Below, piece after piece: positions 46,120 to 56,894 of a stretch of DNA of 64,000 bases. This DNA comes from Macrotis lagotis (Eukaryota; Chordata; Mammalia; Peramelemorphia; Peramelidae), in the NCBI RefSeq assembly GCF_037893015.1, contig NC_133666.1:162675051-162739050 (forward strand), in the 5' to 3' direction. The notes beneath the pieces were generated by a model. That model ran no database searches and had not been told where the DNA came from. It saw nothing but the letters and a program-made list of their open reading frames with translations. Within the stretch, counting starts at the first letter, position 1. Every line of letters begins with the position of its first letter. The position numbers and the translations under genes are program-made.

Positions 46120-47425
46120 AGGTAATGCATATTTTTCTATTTTTAATTGAAGAATCAAATGATTTGCAAGATGACGGAGTAGTTGTGTACCCTTAACCAT
46201 CTTGATATAATAGTGTCAAAAGAAGAAAATATGTGCCAATTAAATCATAATAAAATTTAAGAGAATATGAAAGGAACACTAAACAGATAAACACATGAAA
46301 AACAATAGAGTCCTTCAAACTTCCATTCATTCCACCACATATCAATGCCTGGTCCAGCTTTTATAGCAGGCTAAGGAGAGAAGCAACCTCAAAAGTTTTC
46401 ATTTTGGTGTGTGACTTTGAGAGTCTTTTATTGCAGTGAGTTTCACTAAGAACTTCCTCACCCTCCATGTTCCATTAGACATAGAAAATATTGATATTTT
46501 TTTGTATGAACATAGAAGAGAGGAAGTTTATCCATATGGGAACCTGGAGGGTGGCAGAACACAGTAGAGGACAAAGTCAGCCAAAAGAGAAGAAGGACTC
46601 CTGACCTAGGGAAGGATTATTGCTGTGTTCATTCCTTTTCTTCACAGTTTGCAAAAAGAAACTATCTCCCTGCCTCAACTTATGGAAATTGAGAACTCCT
46701 TGCTCCAGTAATGTATGCAGTAGACAATGTACAGGCCACAACAATGCAAAGAGGGAAAAATCAAAGAATGAGGAGAAAAGATAGATTTGGAATAAAAGGG
46801 GAAAAATTGCTAAATGACCAAAGGTCAAAGACAGAAAAACTAAATGAAACCCCTTGTCCTCTGATAAGTTAACAGTTAGACATAAGAGTAAAAGAAAAAT
46901 GAATATGCTTAAAAAGCTATAACTTGTAGAATAAATATTATGCTGGTATAAATGTGGGAGGTATTCTTCCCTTCAAGAAGCATGCAGAATCAAACCATGT
47001 TCTGGAATTGAAAACATGGAAGCTTTATGGGTCCTTGCTTCCAATCTTTTGTGAATTATTTCTCATTAGGATCATTGCACTTTGGGATGATAGACTAATA
47101 GATGTGTTATTAATTTATGGTTCCAAAGTCATTGGCTTCCCTAACTTTAGAACCATGACTGGACTAATTATGACATGCTCTTTTTCTACTATCAACTGAT
47201 TCAACTTTGACTGGGATAAGGGATGGGACCAATCTCCCTTCTTTCACTATTCTCTTAGAATACTGTTAGTCTTGCAGTGATTTAAAAAAATAAACAAACA
47301 AACAAATAAACAAACAAACAAACCCAGAAATGGAGCTTCTGACTATAGTCAACAGGGGTTGGATAGGTTATTGCAATAACAGTAGAATATCAGAGGAAAA
47401 AATATTTTAGTCTTTTCCCTTTCTC
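46120..47425. other. Mostly unassigned; possible old L1 5' UTR start
   Basis: 'aagatgacggagtagttgtg' at about 46168-46187 resembles the 'caagatggcggagtagg' start seen in some L1 5' UTRs, so an old 5' UTR may begin here (weak). A (CAAA)n-like run lies at 47291-47322. Nothing else is recognised. Confidence 0.35.
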
Positions 47426-47429
47426 TTCA

Positions 47430-48127
47430 CTTACATATTTTCCCAATTTCATCACTCAACTGAAAATGATCTCTCCAGAGTCACAAATGATCACTTATTT
47501 GACTTTTTTTGAATTTCTCCTGCTTCTTGACATAACTTCAACCTTTGAAAGGATTGAGAACTCTCCCCCCGAAATATTCTTCTCTATCTGGGTTTTTGTG
47601 ATACTACTTTCTTGTTTATCTACCTGGTTCTTCTCAGATCTCATTGCTTGTTTATCTTTCACATGACATACACTAATTGTTGATGTTTTCTAAACTTTTG
47701 TTGGGTTCAAAGAAATAGGATAAAATAGAATATTTCCCAAAGCAAATGTTTAAAATTGAATTTAAGAATAACATATTCTGCAAACCTAATGCTAAAAATC
47801 CATGAAAAAAAAGACTTTCAACAATCTCTTCCTGATTATAATTTGTCTACAAATTTTTAACACTGTTCTTTCCTGATTCTCCTCCTACATGTTGAATCCC
47901 TTCTTCTCAATATTATATTTTAGTACTTCATCAATATTGTGCTCATTAATCATAGGTGGTTCCAAAGACATTGCTCTAAGATGCTTCTCAGCCACACTAT
48001 TTCATTATCTAAGCAGTTGACATGCTTTCAATTATCATCTCTATGCCAATTTTATATATATAATATATAAATATATATATATATTATATATATAAAATGC
48101 ATACACACATACATATAAATATACATT

Positions 48128-48162
<35 letters not shown>

Positions 48163-48345
48163 ACCTCTCTAAAACTTGGCAATGTCCTTTTGAATATCAT
48201 AAATTGAATGCCCTATGGTTATCTCAAACTATATGTGTCCAAAACAAAAGTAATTCCTTCACTCCAAATTCTTTCCTTGTTCCAGTTTTTCTTTGATGTA
48301 AATGGCATGGCTAATCTCCTAATCTGTGTCAGCCTTGATTCCTAA
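47430..48345 (+). mobile_element. L2 ORF (RT) remnant, sense
   Basis: 'ctgcttcttgacataacttc..ttgaaaggattgagaac' and 'ctgggtttttgtgatactac', then 'cctggttcttctcaga', correspond to the L2 RT segment FDTVDH..LGF.DT.LSWF. Later 'ttatcatctctatgcc' (48032-48047) is the YHLYA segment just before the YADD catalytic box, which is lost to a TA repeat. 'tatctcaaactatatgtgtcc' (about 48221-48241) corresponds to LKLNMSK. Heavily decayed. Confidence 0.6.
48053..48159. repeat. (TA)n microsatellite inside the L2 RT
   Basis: Irregular TA-rich tract with TATG/CACA interruptions, exactly after the codons equivalent to YHLYA, where the YADD-coding bases should follow. Confidence 0.9.
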
Positions 48346-48354
48346 TTCTTTTTT

Positions 48355-48545
48355 GAATTAACTAAACAAACTACTCGAAACAATTAACAACTTTAAGAAA
48401 GTTGCAGGATATAAAATAAATTCACATATATCATCAGTATTTCTTTATAATATCAATAAAGCCCAGGGTGGGAAGGGAGGGTAGAGGGAAATTTTGTAAC
48501 TTGAAAATATGCTTGTAAATATGGATGAAAATAAAGAAATAATTT
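48355..48545 (+). mobile_element. Internally deleted mini L1: RT fragment fused to 3' UTR
   Basis: 48360-48466 matches the ORF2 RT region at 32095-32205 ('gcaggatataaaataaattc', 'caataaagcccag'). At 48467 it switches to the last about 75 bases of the L1 3' UTR ('ggtgggaagggagggtagag', 'aaatatggatgaaaataaag'). The normal sequence after 'aagcccaag' begins 'agcaag', so no GT splice donor is present. Deletion or template switching is more likely than splicing. Confidence 0.75.
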
Positions 48546-48790
48546 AAAAAAATAATAGAAAGAGGATATCAATGAACTGAACATGCAACTGAAATAGAGG
48601 AAGAACAAATTAAAAATACCTAATTAATTTAAATTTTAAAATTTAAATTTCTGAAATTTAAAATTCTGAAAATTAAAGATGAAATAAAATTAAAAACAAG
48701 AAAACTATTTAAGAATTCATTTAATGTAAAATCCAAGAAAATAGATTAAAACTTTGGTTAATTTCATTCCAAATTATCAGCATCAAAATT
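48546..48790 (+). mobile_element. L1 ORF2 linker fragment
   Basis: 'aaagaggatatcaatgaact' and 'ccaagaaaatagattaaaac' match the endonuclease-RT linker of ORF2 (compare 6010-6200 and 37075-37250). It has no 3' end of its own. Confidence 0.55.
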
Positions 48791-48913
48791 AAAGAATATT
48801 GATTTGTAGGCTTTTGCACTAAACTAACCCTCTTAGTTCATACCAAGCCTTTTAAAGAATATTGATTTGTAGGGTTTTGCATTAAACTAACCCTCTTATT
48901 TCATACCAAGCCT
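48791..48913 (+). repeat. 63-base tandem duplication
   Basis: Copy 1 at 48791-48853 and copy 2 at 48854-48913. Both hold 'aaagaatattgatttgtagg', 'aaactaaccctctta' and 'tcataccaagcct', with only a few differences. Confidence 0.95.
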
Positions 48914-49215
48914 AGAATTCTTTTCCTTCTCCTCTGCCTCTTATATTTCTTGCCTTCCTTCATGAGTCACCTCCAATCCAAGAAAGTTTTTATAGAACGT
49001 TATTTCTTGTCTCCCCTTACCTCCAATATAGTCTTTCTGCTGAGAATCTTCCATCAACTGTGTATATATTTTATGTGTAAATAATTATCTAAATATTGAC
49101 TCCCCCTTAAAAATTTGAGATCCTTGAGCAGAAAGACCAAGGTTTGACTTTCTTTGCTTTCCAGCACATACTATGGTACTTGACACACTTAATAAATGCC
49201 AGTTGACTTACTGGG
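48914..49215 (+). mobile_element. L2 3' end, sense
   Basis: 'tttgagatccttgagcagaa', 'tttgctttccagcacatact' and 'ttaataaatgccagttgact' are the sense L2 3' terminus. Confidence 0.75.
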
Positions 49216-49424
49216 AAAAAAGGGGGAAACATTTGAAGCATTCTCACCACAAAAAAAGAAAAGAATGATAAAAAGAAAAGGAAAATAAAACTACAAGAAA
49301 GATAAATGAGTATAATTATAATTAAAAGTCGAGTAATAATATAAATGCTCTCCTGATTTTTTTTTAACTTGAATCAATGGATTATAAAATGATACAAAGA
49401 AGGTTTATTAAAAGGTTTTAATAG

Positions 49425-49588
49425 GGGGCCGCTAGGTGGCACAGTGGATAGAGCACTGACCCTGGATTCAGGAGTACTTGAGTTCAAATCAGGCCTCAGA
49501 CACTTAACAATTGCCTAGCTGTGTGGCCTTGGGCAAGCCACTTAACCCCATTGCCTTGCAAAAACAAAACAAAACAAAACAACAACAA
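49425..49588 (+). mobile_element. Marsupial SINE with exact target-site duplication
   Basis: Complete SINE with a (CAAAA)n tail at 49559-49588. An exact 15-base duplication, 'aaaaggttttaatag', lies at 49410-49424 and 49589-49603. Confidence 0.95.
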
Positions 49589-49603
49589 AAAAGGTTTTAA
49601 TAG

Positions 49604-50290
49604 AAGAAAGACTTAAGGAGATGGTAAAAGTCAAGAAAAGAAAGGGAAATAAAGAATTACAATAATATTCCATGGACTAAATCCTACTCTTATATAGGAG
49701 TCATTTTTATCTTTGGGGGACAGAACTGAAAAATAATATGAAAATATGAAAAATTAATATTAAGTTGTTGAACAAAATGAGGAAAAACTAGAGATTAAGA
49801 ACATTTAGATAGGCAATTTCACTCAACCCAGAGGTGAACAGCTAGAAATTTATTCAGTTTCTCATTTATATTGGAGGTTTTATGAAATACACTTTAAGAC
49901 TGAAAGAGAGTTGGATGAGATGGAATATATGGTATGTCTAGCACCAGAAAAGATATCTGTAAAGAATGTTTTCTTGGGTTATACTGGAAGTTTTGCAACT
50001 ATTATAAGGCACAGATTTTGTTTTTGTCTGTGGGAATTGTTCTCTGCTCTCTGAATAGATTTTATGCTTCCTGGTACTGAATTATACTCCACAAAAAGAG
50101 ATATACAGATTTGCAGGGAGAAGGGAAAAGGGTAGAGATCAGTGCAGGGAGTGCCTAAAGTGGTGGAGTGGGTACATGGACCCAGAGCCAGGACAACCTT
50201 GCTTTAAGAATAGTGAGAAATCATGTTAGGACTGGACCTCATGGATGCTAAGTGATGCCCCTGCATATTATCATAGTACCTTTTCTTCCT
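49604..50290. other. Unassigned sequence
   Basis: No gene or named repeat recognised. Confidence 0.45.
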
Positions 50291-50294
50291 TGGA

Positions 50295-50545
50295 GCAGTA
50301 ATGGGTACACTAAGTAGATCATCAAACCTGGAGTCCAGAAAACTCATCTACCCCAGTTCAAATCTGCCCTCAGATACTTATTGTATGTGTGACCCTGGGG
50401 AAGTCACTTAACTGAGATTGCCTGTTTCCTCATCCATAAAATGATTCAGAGAAGGAAACAGCAAATAATTTCAGTATCTTTGACAATAAAACCCTAAAGA
50501 GCATGGAGAAGTGTTGGATACTACTGAAAAATAACTGAAAAACAA
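50295..50545 (+). repeat. CORE-SINE (MAR1/THER1-like)
   Basis: 'catcaaacctggagtccaga', 'gttcaaatctgccctcagat', 'gaccctggggaagtcactta' and 'aggaaacagcaaataatttc' are followed by 'agtatctttgacaataaaac' and 'ctactgaaaaataactgaaa'. This is a nearly full-length element. Confidence 0.8.
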
Positions 50546-50825
50546 AGGCATCTTGATAATATATCTGGGAATAAATAATTTTACACTCTGCTCTTGTAGT
50601 TTCTTATCTCTGTCAAGAGAATGAAGCTATTTCATTATCTACTATTTTGAGACTATCAAGTTTTTTTTTTAGTTTTTTTTAAAGTTGGTTATTGGTAATA
50701 TTCTTTTTATTTTTTTATCTTAAAGTCACTGTTTATTTTGTCATTTGAGAATACTGTACACTTAATACAAAACTTTCTGTTTTTCTGTGAAATCCTCTTA
50801 ATTAGAATTTATTATTGCATCATGA

Positions 50826-50900
50826 TCAATCAATCAACAAACTTTTATTTAGTGCCTATTAAGTATCAGGCACTATGCTAAGTATTAGCTTCCCTATTCC
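50826..50900 (-). mobile_element. L2 3' tip, antisense
   Basis: 'tcaatcaacaaacttttatt' and 'caggcactatgctaagtatt' are the antisense L2 terminus, only about 70 bases long. Confidence 0.7.
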
Positions 50901-50904
50901 ATTA

Positions 50905-52140
50905 AATCACTCTGATCAATAAGTGCCATTTTCAACAATTCATTAATATCACACAAAAGTGCTACTATGAATATTTTCTATCAAGTAGACTTTTGTTTCT
51001 TTCTTTGATTTCTTTTTGATATATTCTGAATAGTGGGATCACTCAGTCAAAAGTCAAGGACAATGAAGTTACTCTTCTCACATATTTCCAAATGCTATCC
51101 AGAGTGATCAGGCTATATTTTTATTCCTCCCACAGCTATAGGTCCTGTGATTTGAAAACTCAGAATAGTTTAAATCTCAACTTCTCTTACTATAGTGGTT
51201 TAACACATTCATTTACAGTTTGATATTCTTTTGAAAATATCATTATTATTTGAATTTTTTCTATCTAGAAAAGGATTTTCTTAGATATTTATATTTAAAA
51301 GGAATAGGTGACTGTGTTTTCATAGTTATAGAGAACACTCAAAATTAAAAAATCCATCTATCAATGAAGATTCATATTTTCTCTGACCATAGCACTGTGA
51401 TAATAACTAACTTGCCCAGAATCACAAAGCCAATATGAGTAAAAAGTAACACTTGATCTCAGGACTTCCTAACTCTGAAACCAACACACTCTTTCCCACT
51501 GTTTTTATATGTCTTTGACCTTAAAGCTCTATTTGTCATGTTTCATGAAAATATTTATCCTTCTCAATAGATTTTTCCATTTTATTTTAGTTTTTCTACA
51601 GTTAATAATATCAGTTTTGTCATTTAGAATGTCTCTGAACTTTAATTTGATTAAGAATACTCCTCCAGTCATAGTTACAAAAATGTTCTTTTTATTTCTC
51701 TCCTTTTTTATGATGCACTTTTTTATATTCAAATTATGTAACAATTTTGAGCTTATTTTGCTCTGTGGTGTAAGATATTGATCCTATTGTAATTTTTAAA
51801 TTCGCTAAAAATCTTCCAGTTTTCCTTGCAATTCTCAATCCTTTAGCCAGTTATTTATGTCCTTTGTTTTTCAAACACTGTACTATTGTTTTCAATTGCT
51901 CCTCTTTCCCTTAAACCAAGTTTCTTCAACTAAAAATAGCAATATTGTCTTTAGTTTTATTTTAAACATCTTTAACTTTGACTTTTAATTTTATATCATA
52001 TCTTTGAGTTCCAGAAATATTATATTCCTATAATTCATACTTTTATTTATTTTCATTGGCATTTGAGATCTTTGTTCCTCTAAATAAAATTTATATTTGC
52101 TTTCTTAAGTTCTATGTAGAACTGCTTACAAAATCTGGTT
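50905..52140 (-). mobile_element. Old L1 ORF2, antisense
   Basis: 50935-51140 is the antisense ORF2 end ('aaaagtgctactatgaatat', 'gggatcactcagtcaaaagt', 'tgctatccagagtgatcagg'). 51510-52140 is upstream ORF2 in antisense ('attttgctctgtggtgtaag', 'aatcttccagttttccttgc'). An antisense MIR-like segment appears between them at about 51385-51505. No long frames survive. Confidence 0.6.
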
Positions 52141-52141
52141 G

Positions 52142-52480
52142 ATGTAGTCAATAAGCATTTACTAATACAAAAAAAGCCAAACTAAGAAGTATAGGTGAAG
52201 GTATGGTTGATAGCTATGACACAGGAAAAGAGGGTAAAGGTGGTGCATTACATGCAAAGAATAAGAAATAAAACAGAGTAATTGTAAATAATTGCAAAGA
52301 ATGTGGTGGGAGGAGCAGCTTTATGGGCAGTGAATTCTATTAAAATGATACAAATGGTCTTCATAACTGCCTGTAACTCTGGTGCAAAACAGTTTCCTGG
52401 GATGATAAAGACATCTATACCAGCTTTGTCACTACATCAGAAGCTGCCCACTGTAGGTAAACTTCCTTTTGTATGACTAA
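52142..52480. other. Unassigned sequence
   Basis: No gene or named repeat recognised. Confidence 0.45.
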
Positions 52481-52482
52481 AG

Positions 52483-52579
52483 TGGTTCAAATTCGACCTC
52501 AGACAGTTATTACCTAGCTTTGTGACCTTGGGCAAGTCATTTGATCTCATTGCCTTGTAAAAACCAAAAAAAAAAAGAA
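52483..52579 (+). mobile_element. 5'-truncated marsupial SINE
   Basis: It begins at the B box ('ggttcaaattcgacctcaga') and continues through 'gaccttgggcaagtcatttg' to an A-tail. The tRNA-like head is missing. Confidence 0.85.
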
Positions 52580-52599
52580 AATGGTGAAGAATGAATGAA

Positions 52600-53990
52600 G
52601 TATTGCTGTTGTTATTGTTTGTCCTACATTCTCATGACATCCCCTATACCAAAATGAGGTCATCATGGGTACAGGATTTATACATAAAGAGCAATACCAT
52701 AGATAAACTAATAGACCAAAAATACTTGATTTATCTGATCTTTGGAAAGGGAATAATTTATGACCAAACAAGAATTAGGGCATATTATGAACTGCAAAAT
52801 GAATGATTTATACTATATTAAATTAAATAGCTTATGAACTAATAAAATAAATGCTGCCAAAATTAGAAGAAAAGCTGAAGGCTGGGAAACAAATCTTCAC
52901 AGTCAGGAGTAATGATAAAGGTCTCATTTCTAAAATATGTAGAGAATTGCATAATATTTATAAGATCACAAGTCATTTCCCAATTGATAAATGGTCAAAG
53001 GTATGAAGTTTTCAAATGAAAAAATTAAAACTATAAATATATATACATATATACATATATATATATATATAAAATCATATAAAAATACTCCAAATAACTA
53101 TTGATTAGAGAGATGCAAATTAAAACAACAGTGAGATATCATCTCACACATATTAGATAAGCCCAGATGAGAAAAAGGGAAGATGATCAATATTTGGAGA
53201 GGTTAGAGGAGTACTGGGACATTGATGCATTACTGGAGGAGTTGTGAACAGATCCAATCTTTTTGGAGAGCAATATGGAGCTATGCCCAAAGAGCAATAA
53301 AACTGTTCATACCCTTTAACCCAGCAATTCCAATTCTAGGTCTATACCCAAAAGAATTTGTAAAAAATTGGAAAAGTCCTACATATTCCAAAACATTCAT
53401 AGCTGCCCTTTTTATAGGGGCAAAGAAAAGGAAATTGAGGGGATGTCCTTCAATTGAGAAATGTGTAAACAAGTTATGGTACATGAATACTATGGAATAT
53501 TATTGTTCTATAAAAAACTATAAATGGTCAGTATCTAGAGAATCATGGAATGTCTTAAGGGATCTGATGCTGAGTGAAAGGTGTAGAACCAAGAGAAAAA
53601 TGTATGCATCAACAACATTATGAGATGAACAATGTTGATGGAAGCAACTCTTCTTGACAGCCCGGAGAGGTAGAACAACTGTATTTGACTGGTTCTGGAC
53701 TATATTATTCCCAACTAGAGGAAGAAAGACAAAACAAAAAACACACAGGAAAAAAAAACCCTTCAAAATCTGATGAAAATTTACCTTATGTATCTCTTTC
53801 TCTTAATCCTAATTCCTTATGACAAAAATTACTAATTTGTAAAAAATATTTAACAAGATATTTGTGTAAAATGCTAACCTGACTATTACCTACTGAGGGG
53901 AGGGGGTGGGAAGGGAGGGTGGAGGAAAATTTTGTAATTTGGAAATATGCATGTACAAATGGATGAAAATAAATGAACAGAAAACAAAAA
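52600..53990 (+). mobile_element. 5'-truncated L1 with the best-preserved ORF2 end
   Basis: Plus-strand ORF2 C-terminal half plus the full 3' UTR. 53222-53623 stays open for 133 codons, reading IPILGLYPKEFVKNWKSPTY, KTFIAALFIGAKKRKLRGCP, LWYMNTMEYYCSIKNYKW and a final MYASTTL. The 3' UTR carries 'gtgggaagggagggtggagg' at about 53906-53925 and ends near 53985. A TA-rich microsatellite at 53033-53071 interrupts the upstream part. Confidence 0.88.
53033..53071. repeat. TA-rich microsatellite
   Basis: (TATA/CATATA)n tract within the L1 ORF2 remnant. Confidence 0.9.
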
Positions 53991-54149
53991 AGAAGACCAT
54001 GACTTCAGAAAGGTGATGCTATGAGAAGCATGTGAATTGGATTTGAGTGAGGGGGGTACTGTGCTAAGTAACCAAACTCACAATCTCCTTCTGAGTGTTT
54101 TGGGTCCCAGAACTGCATATGGATCAGAATTACTGGAGATGACCCTGGA

Positions 54150-54265
54150 TACAAGGCAATCAAGGTCACAGAGCTAATATATTTCAAGTGTTTAAGACTG
54201 GGTTTGAACCTAGGTCCTTCTGACTTCAGGGCTGGTGCTTTATCCACTGTGCTACCCAGGTGCCA
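54150..54265 (-). repeat. Antisense SINE, partial
   Basis: 'aggtcacagagctaatatat', 'tttaagactgggtttgaacc', 'cttctgacttcagggctggt' and 'ccactgtgctacccaggtgc'. The A-tail end is missing. Confidence 0.75.
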
Positions 54266-54289
54266 TGTAAGAAGTTTGTAAATAAAAGA

Positions 54290-55670
54290 AGGTGCTAGTT
54301 ATTGAAAAGCTTTTAAAGAAAAAAAATGATCTTGGAGGTAATAGGGAGCCATGGAATTAATAGGGTGAGAGGGTGGGGATGATATGGACAAAACTACATT
54401 TCAGAATTGTTACTTTGGTAACTGAATGGAGGATGTATTGAAATAAGGAGAGATGAGTCAGATGATTCAGATAGCCAAATATTCAGGCTATAGCAAAAGG
54501 TAAAGTTGATAAATATCTGATTTAGAGTTGTGACTCTGAACATCCAGAAGAAAATTGAAGCAAAAGATTTTAGGGATGTTGAAATGGCAAGATCTGGTAA
54601 AAATTGGAGGTAGTGAGAATGAGGAGATAAGAATGACACTAAATTTGTATACCCAGAGGTTAAAAAGAACATGGTGTCCTTGACAATAATAGAAAAATTG
54701 GGAAGAGGGTAGCTGTGGTTAGGTAGTCATGAAATCATATGCAAAGAAATGATAATTGAACACATGCAATCTCCAAAAACTCATCTAGAGTTTCAACTCC
54801 AAGATGAAATCAATTGAGAAATCCATACCTCTTTAGGCCTCTCTGTTGCTGGAGCCCCTCTAAGGGCTTCCTCCATGATGTGGGTGACTGACTCAAAAGA
54901 ACTCATTTTTGATCCTCTTCCATTTAAGGATGGAACTCAAGGAATTTACATCATTTACTTCCTAGTAACTTTTTTGAACTTAATTATTACAAAAACTCAT
55001 AAAGATGTAGATGAAATCAGTTGGAAACTCATAATTATTTTCCATATTGACTGCCAGACTTCATCACTTCCCAACACTGAGTAACTTCTTACTCTAACCC
55101 CTTCAGTTTTTTAATGTTTTCTTTCCCATTTGATTTTGAGATTCTCTGGGCAGTAACTTATGCCTTCATTTGTTTCCTCAGTTTTAGCCTGATGTTTGTT
55201 ACAAAATAGGTCTTGAATAAATATTTATTGATTGTGATTCTATAGGTACTGATGATATCACCAAGTCAGATAATATATAGAGAGGAGAAAAGTGGATGCT
55301 GGCTAAGACCTTAGGGGCTTTAGTCATAGTTAGTGGCTATGACATGAATCAAGGAGGTTGAGAAGCAAGATAAGAAAGAGAATACAAAGAGAGCAATGTC
55401 ATGAATTAAAGAGTAGAAATAATATGAGGGGAAGAATATGATCAATAGTGTCAAATGCTTCAGAGATGTCAAAGAGGATGAGAATTGAACTTCGACATTA
55501 AGAAATAGTAAATTGGGGGGAAGCATTTTAGTTTAATGGTAAGGTCAGAAGCCAGACTGAAGAATAATTAGAAGTGAGTGAGAAGTGAGGAAAGGGAGGC
55601 TCTATATAGATGATTTTCTCAAGAAGTTTAGACAAAAAAAGGTTGATAAGATATAGAATGACAATTGATG
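54290..55670 (-). mobile_element. L2 ORF region, antisense, interrupted
   Basis: 54300-54725 ('ggaggtaatagggagccatg', 'aactgaatggaggatgtatt') and 55245-55670 ('tgatgatatcaccaagtcag', 'tcaatagtgtcaaatgcttc', 'gaagccagactgaagaataa') are consecutive antisense L2 segments. The intervening 54735-55235 is not antisense L2. Its end (about 55140-55235, 'gattctctgggcagtaactt', 'aataaatatttattgattg') looks like a sense L2 3' end. Confidence 0.6.
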
Positions 55671-55674
55671 GAAA

Positions 55675-56765
55675 TAATGTGCATATGAATCTACATATCT
55701 AATTTATAAAAATTCTATATTTTGTAAAAGTCATATGTATGTATATACAAATATATCGCTTTTATGAAAAAAAATAATTTATGTGGTTCCAAAACACTTT
55801 TAATCAATCTTTAAAACATACTTGTAATTTGGAGGTTATTTGTATTAGCATAGAAAAGATCAACAAAGAATGCAATGAAAAGATCAAAGGGTATTCTGGA
55901 GAGGCTAAAGTTGGTGTATCTCTTAAAACTGAATTCTTACCAGGCTCTAGTCAGACTAAATATTGAGTACCTGCACTAAATCTTATATAAGCATATTGAA
56001 TCCCAAGCAATGTCAAACCTCCAGATTGGATAAGGAAGTACAAACTAACTCAGGACAAAAAAATGAAGTAGCTTCCATAGTGTTGAACTTGTAGCCTATG
56101 CAAGATAAGTCAAAGACTAAATAAAACAAGTAAAATTATACTACACTAACAAAAGCAACAACAAAACCAGAAAGCATATACAAGTCAGAAGTTTGTCTCT
56201 TGCTGAAAAAAAAGGTGGGTTGGGAATAAACTTTTGGTCTAAACTTCTGGATTTTATCCTCGAATTAGCTTATATGATCACAGTGCTTTTATTGAATTTT
56301 TTTCTTTTTTGAGAGAAAGGGAAAGAGAGAGCTGGTTCAGTCCAGTCACATGGCATGGGGGGGGGCATGTTGCTCCAGAGAGCCTAAGTTTGGGAGCACA
56401 TGGCCTAAGAGTGAGAGTGAGAGAGAGCTATCTTATAGGATACAAGATAAAGTCAAGAAACTCTTGCATTTTTCATAATCTTTTTTATAGCCCCCCCCCA
56501 TTTTTAGTCAATTTCCAAATAGAACCAATATACAGTTGCAGGTTTTTATTTTTTTTTTTTTCAGGACAGAATCATCACACTTTAATTTGCTTATTCTTCT
56601 AGGGTTGCTTAATTATTGTTTTCTTTTAATAAATTTCACAAGGGCATTTTCTTATTTGGGTCAATCTTGGATTCACTATTTTAATAGCACTATTGAATGG
56701 TAGGGTTGAAAGAAGCACTAGGGACAGATCTAGGAAGTCCTTCATTTTGAACATGAAGTTGAGGG
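55675..56765. other. Unassigned sequence with GA-rich and homopolymer tracts
   Basis: GA-rich runs occur at 56309-56330 and 56411-56427, a G-run at 56357-56366 and a C-run near 56492-56500. The open frame at 56309-56602 crosses these tracts and has no motif. An LTR-like element cannot be excluded, but I see no supporting termini. Confidence 0.35.
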
Positions 56766-56890
56766 AAAGTCAAATTAAGTTAAAGAACATTTATTAATGA
56801 AAGTTAAATGATTTAAGAATAAATGGCCAATTACCTCATTAATAACAGAAATGAGACTAGAAACTGGGTTTTCTGACTCTTGTCCAGGTT
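56765..56890 (-). repeat. Possible MIR-like SINE, antisense
   Basis: 'acctcattaataacagaaat' and 'gagactagaaactgggtttt..ctgactcttgtccagg' suggest an antisense MIR 5' half. Weak. Confidence 0.4.
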
Positions 56891-56894
56891 TGGC

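Noticed and set aside
53222-53623. 133-codon plus-strand frame as a cellular gene
   Set aside because: It is the C-terminal part of L1 ORF2 (KLRGCP, MEYYCSIK motifs) followed by an L1 3' UTR.
56300-56605. LTR of an endogenous retrovirus near GA-rich and C/G runs
   Set aside because: No TG...CA termini pair, primer-binding site or second LTR could be found.
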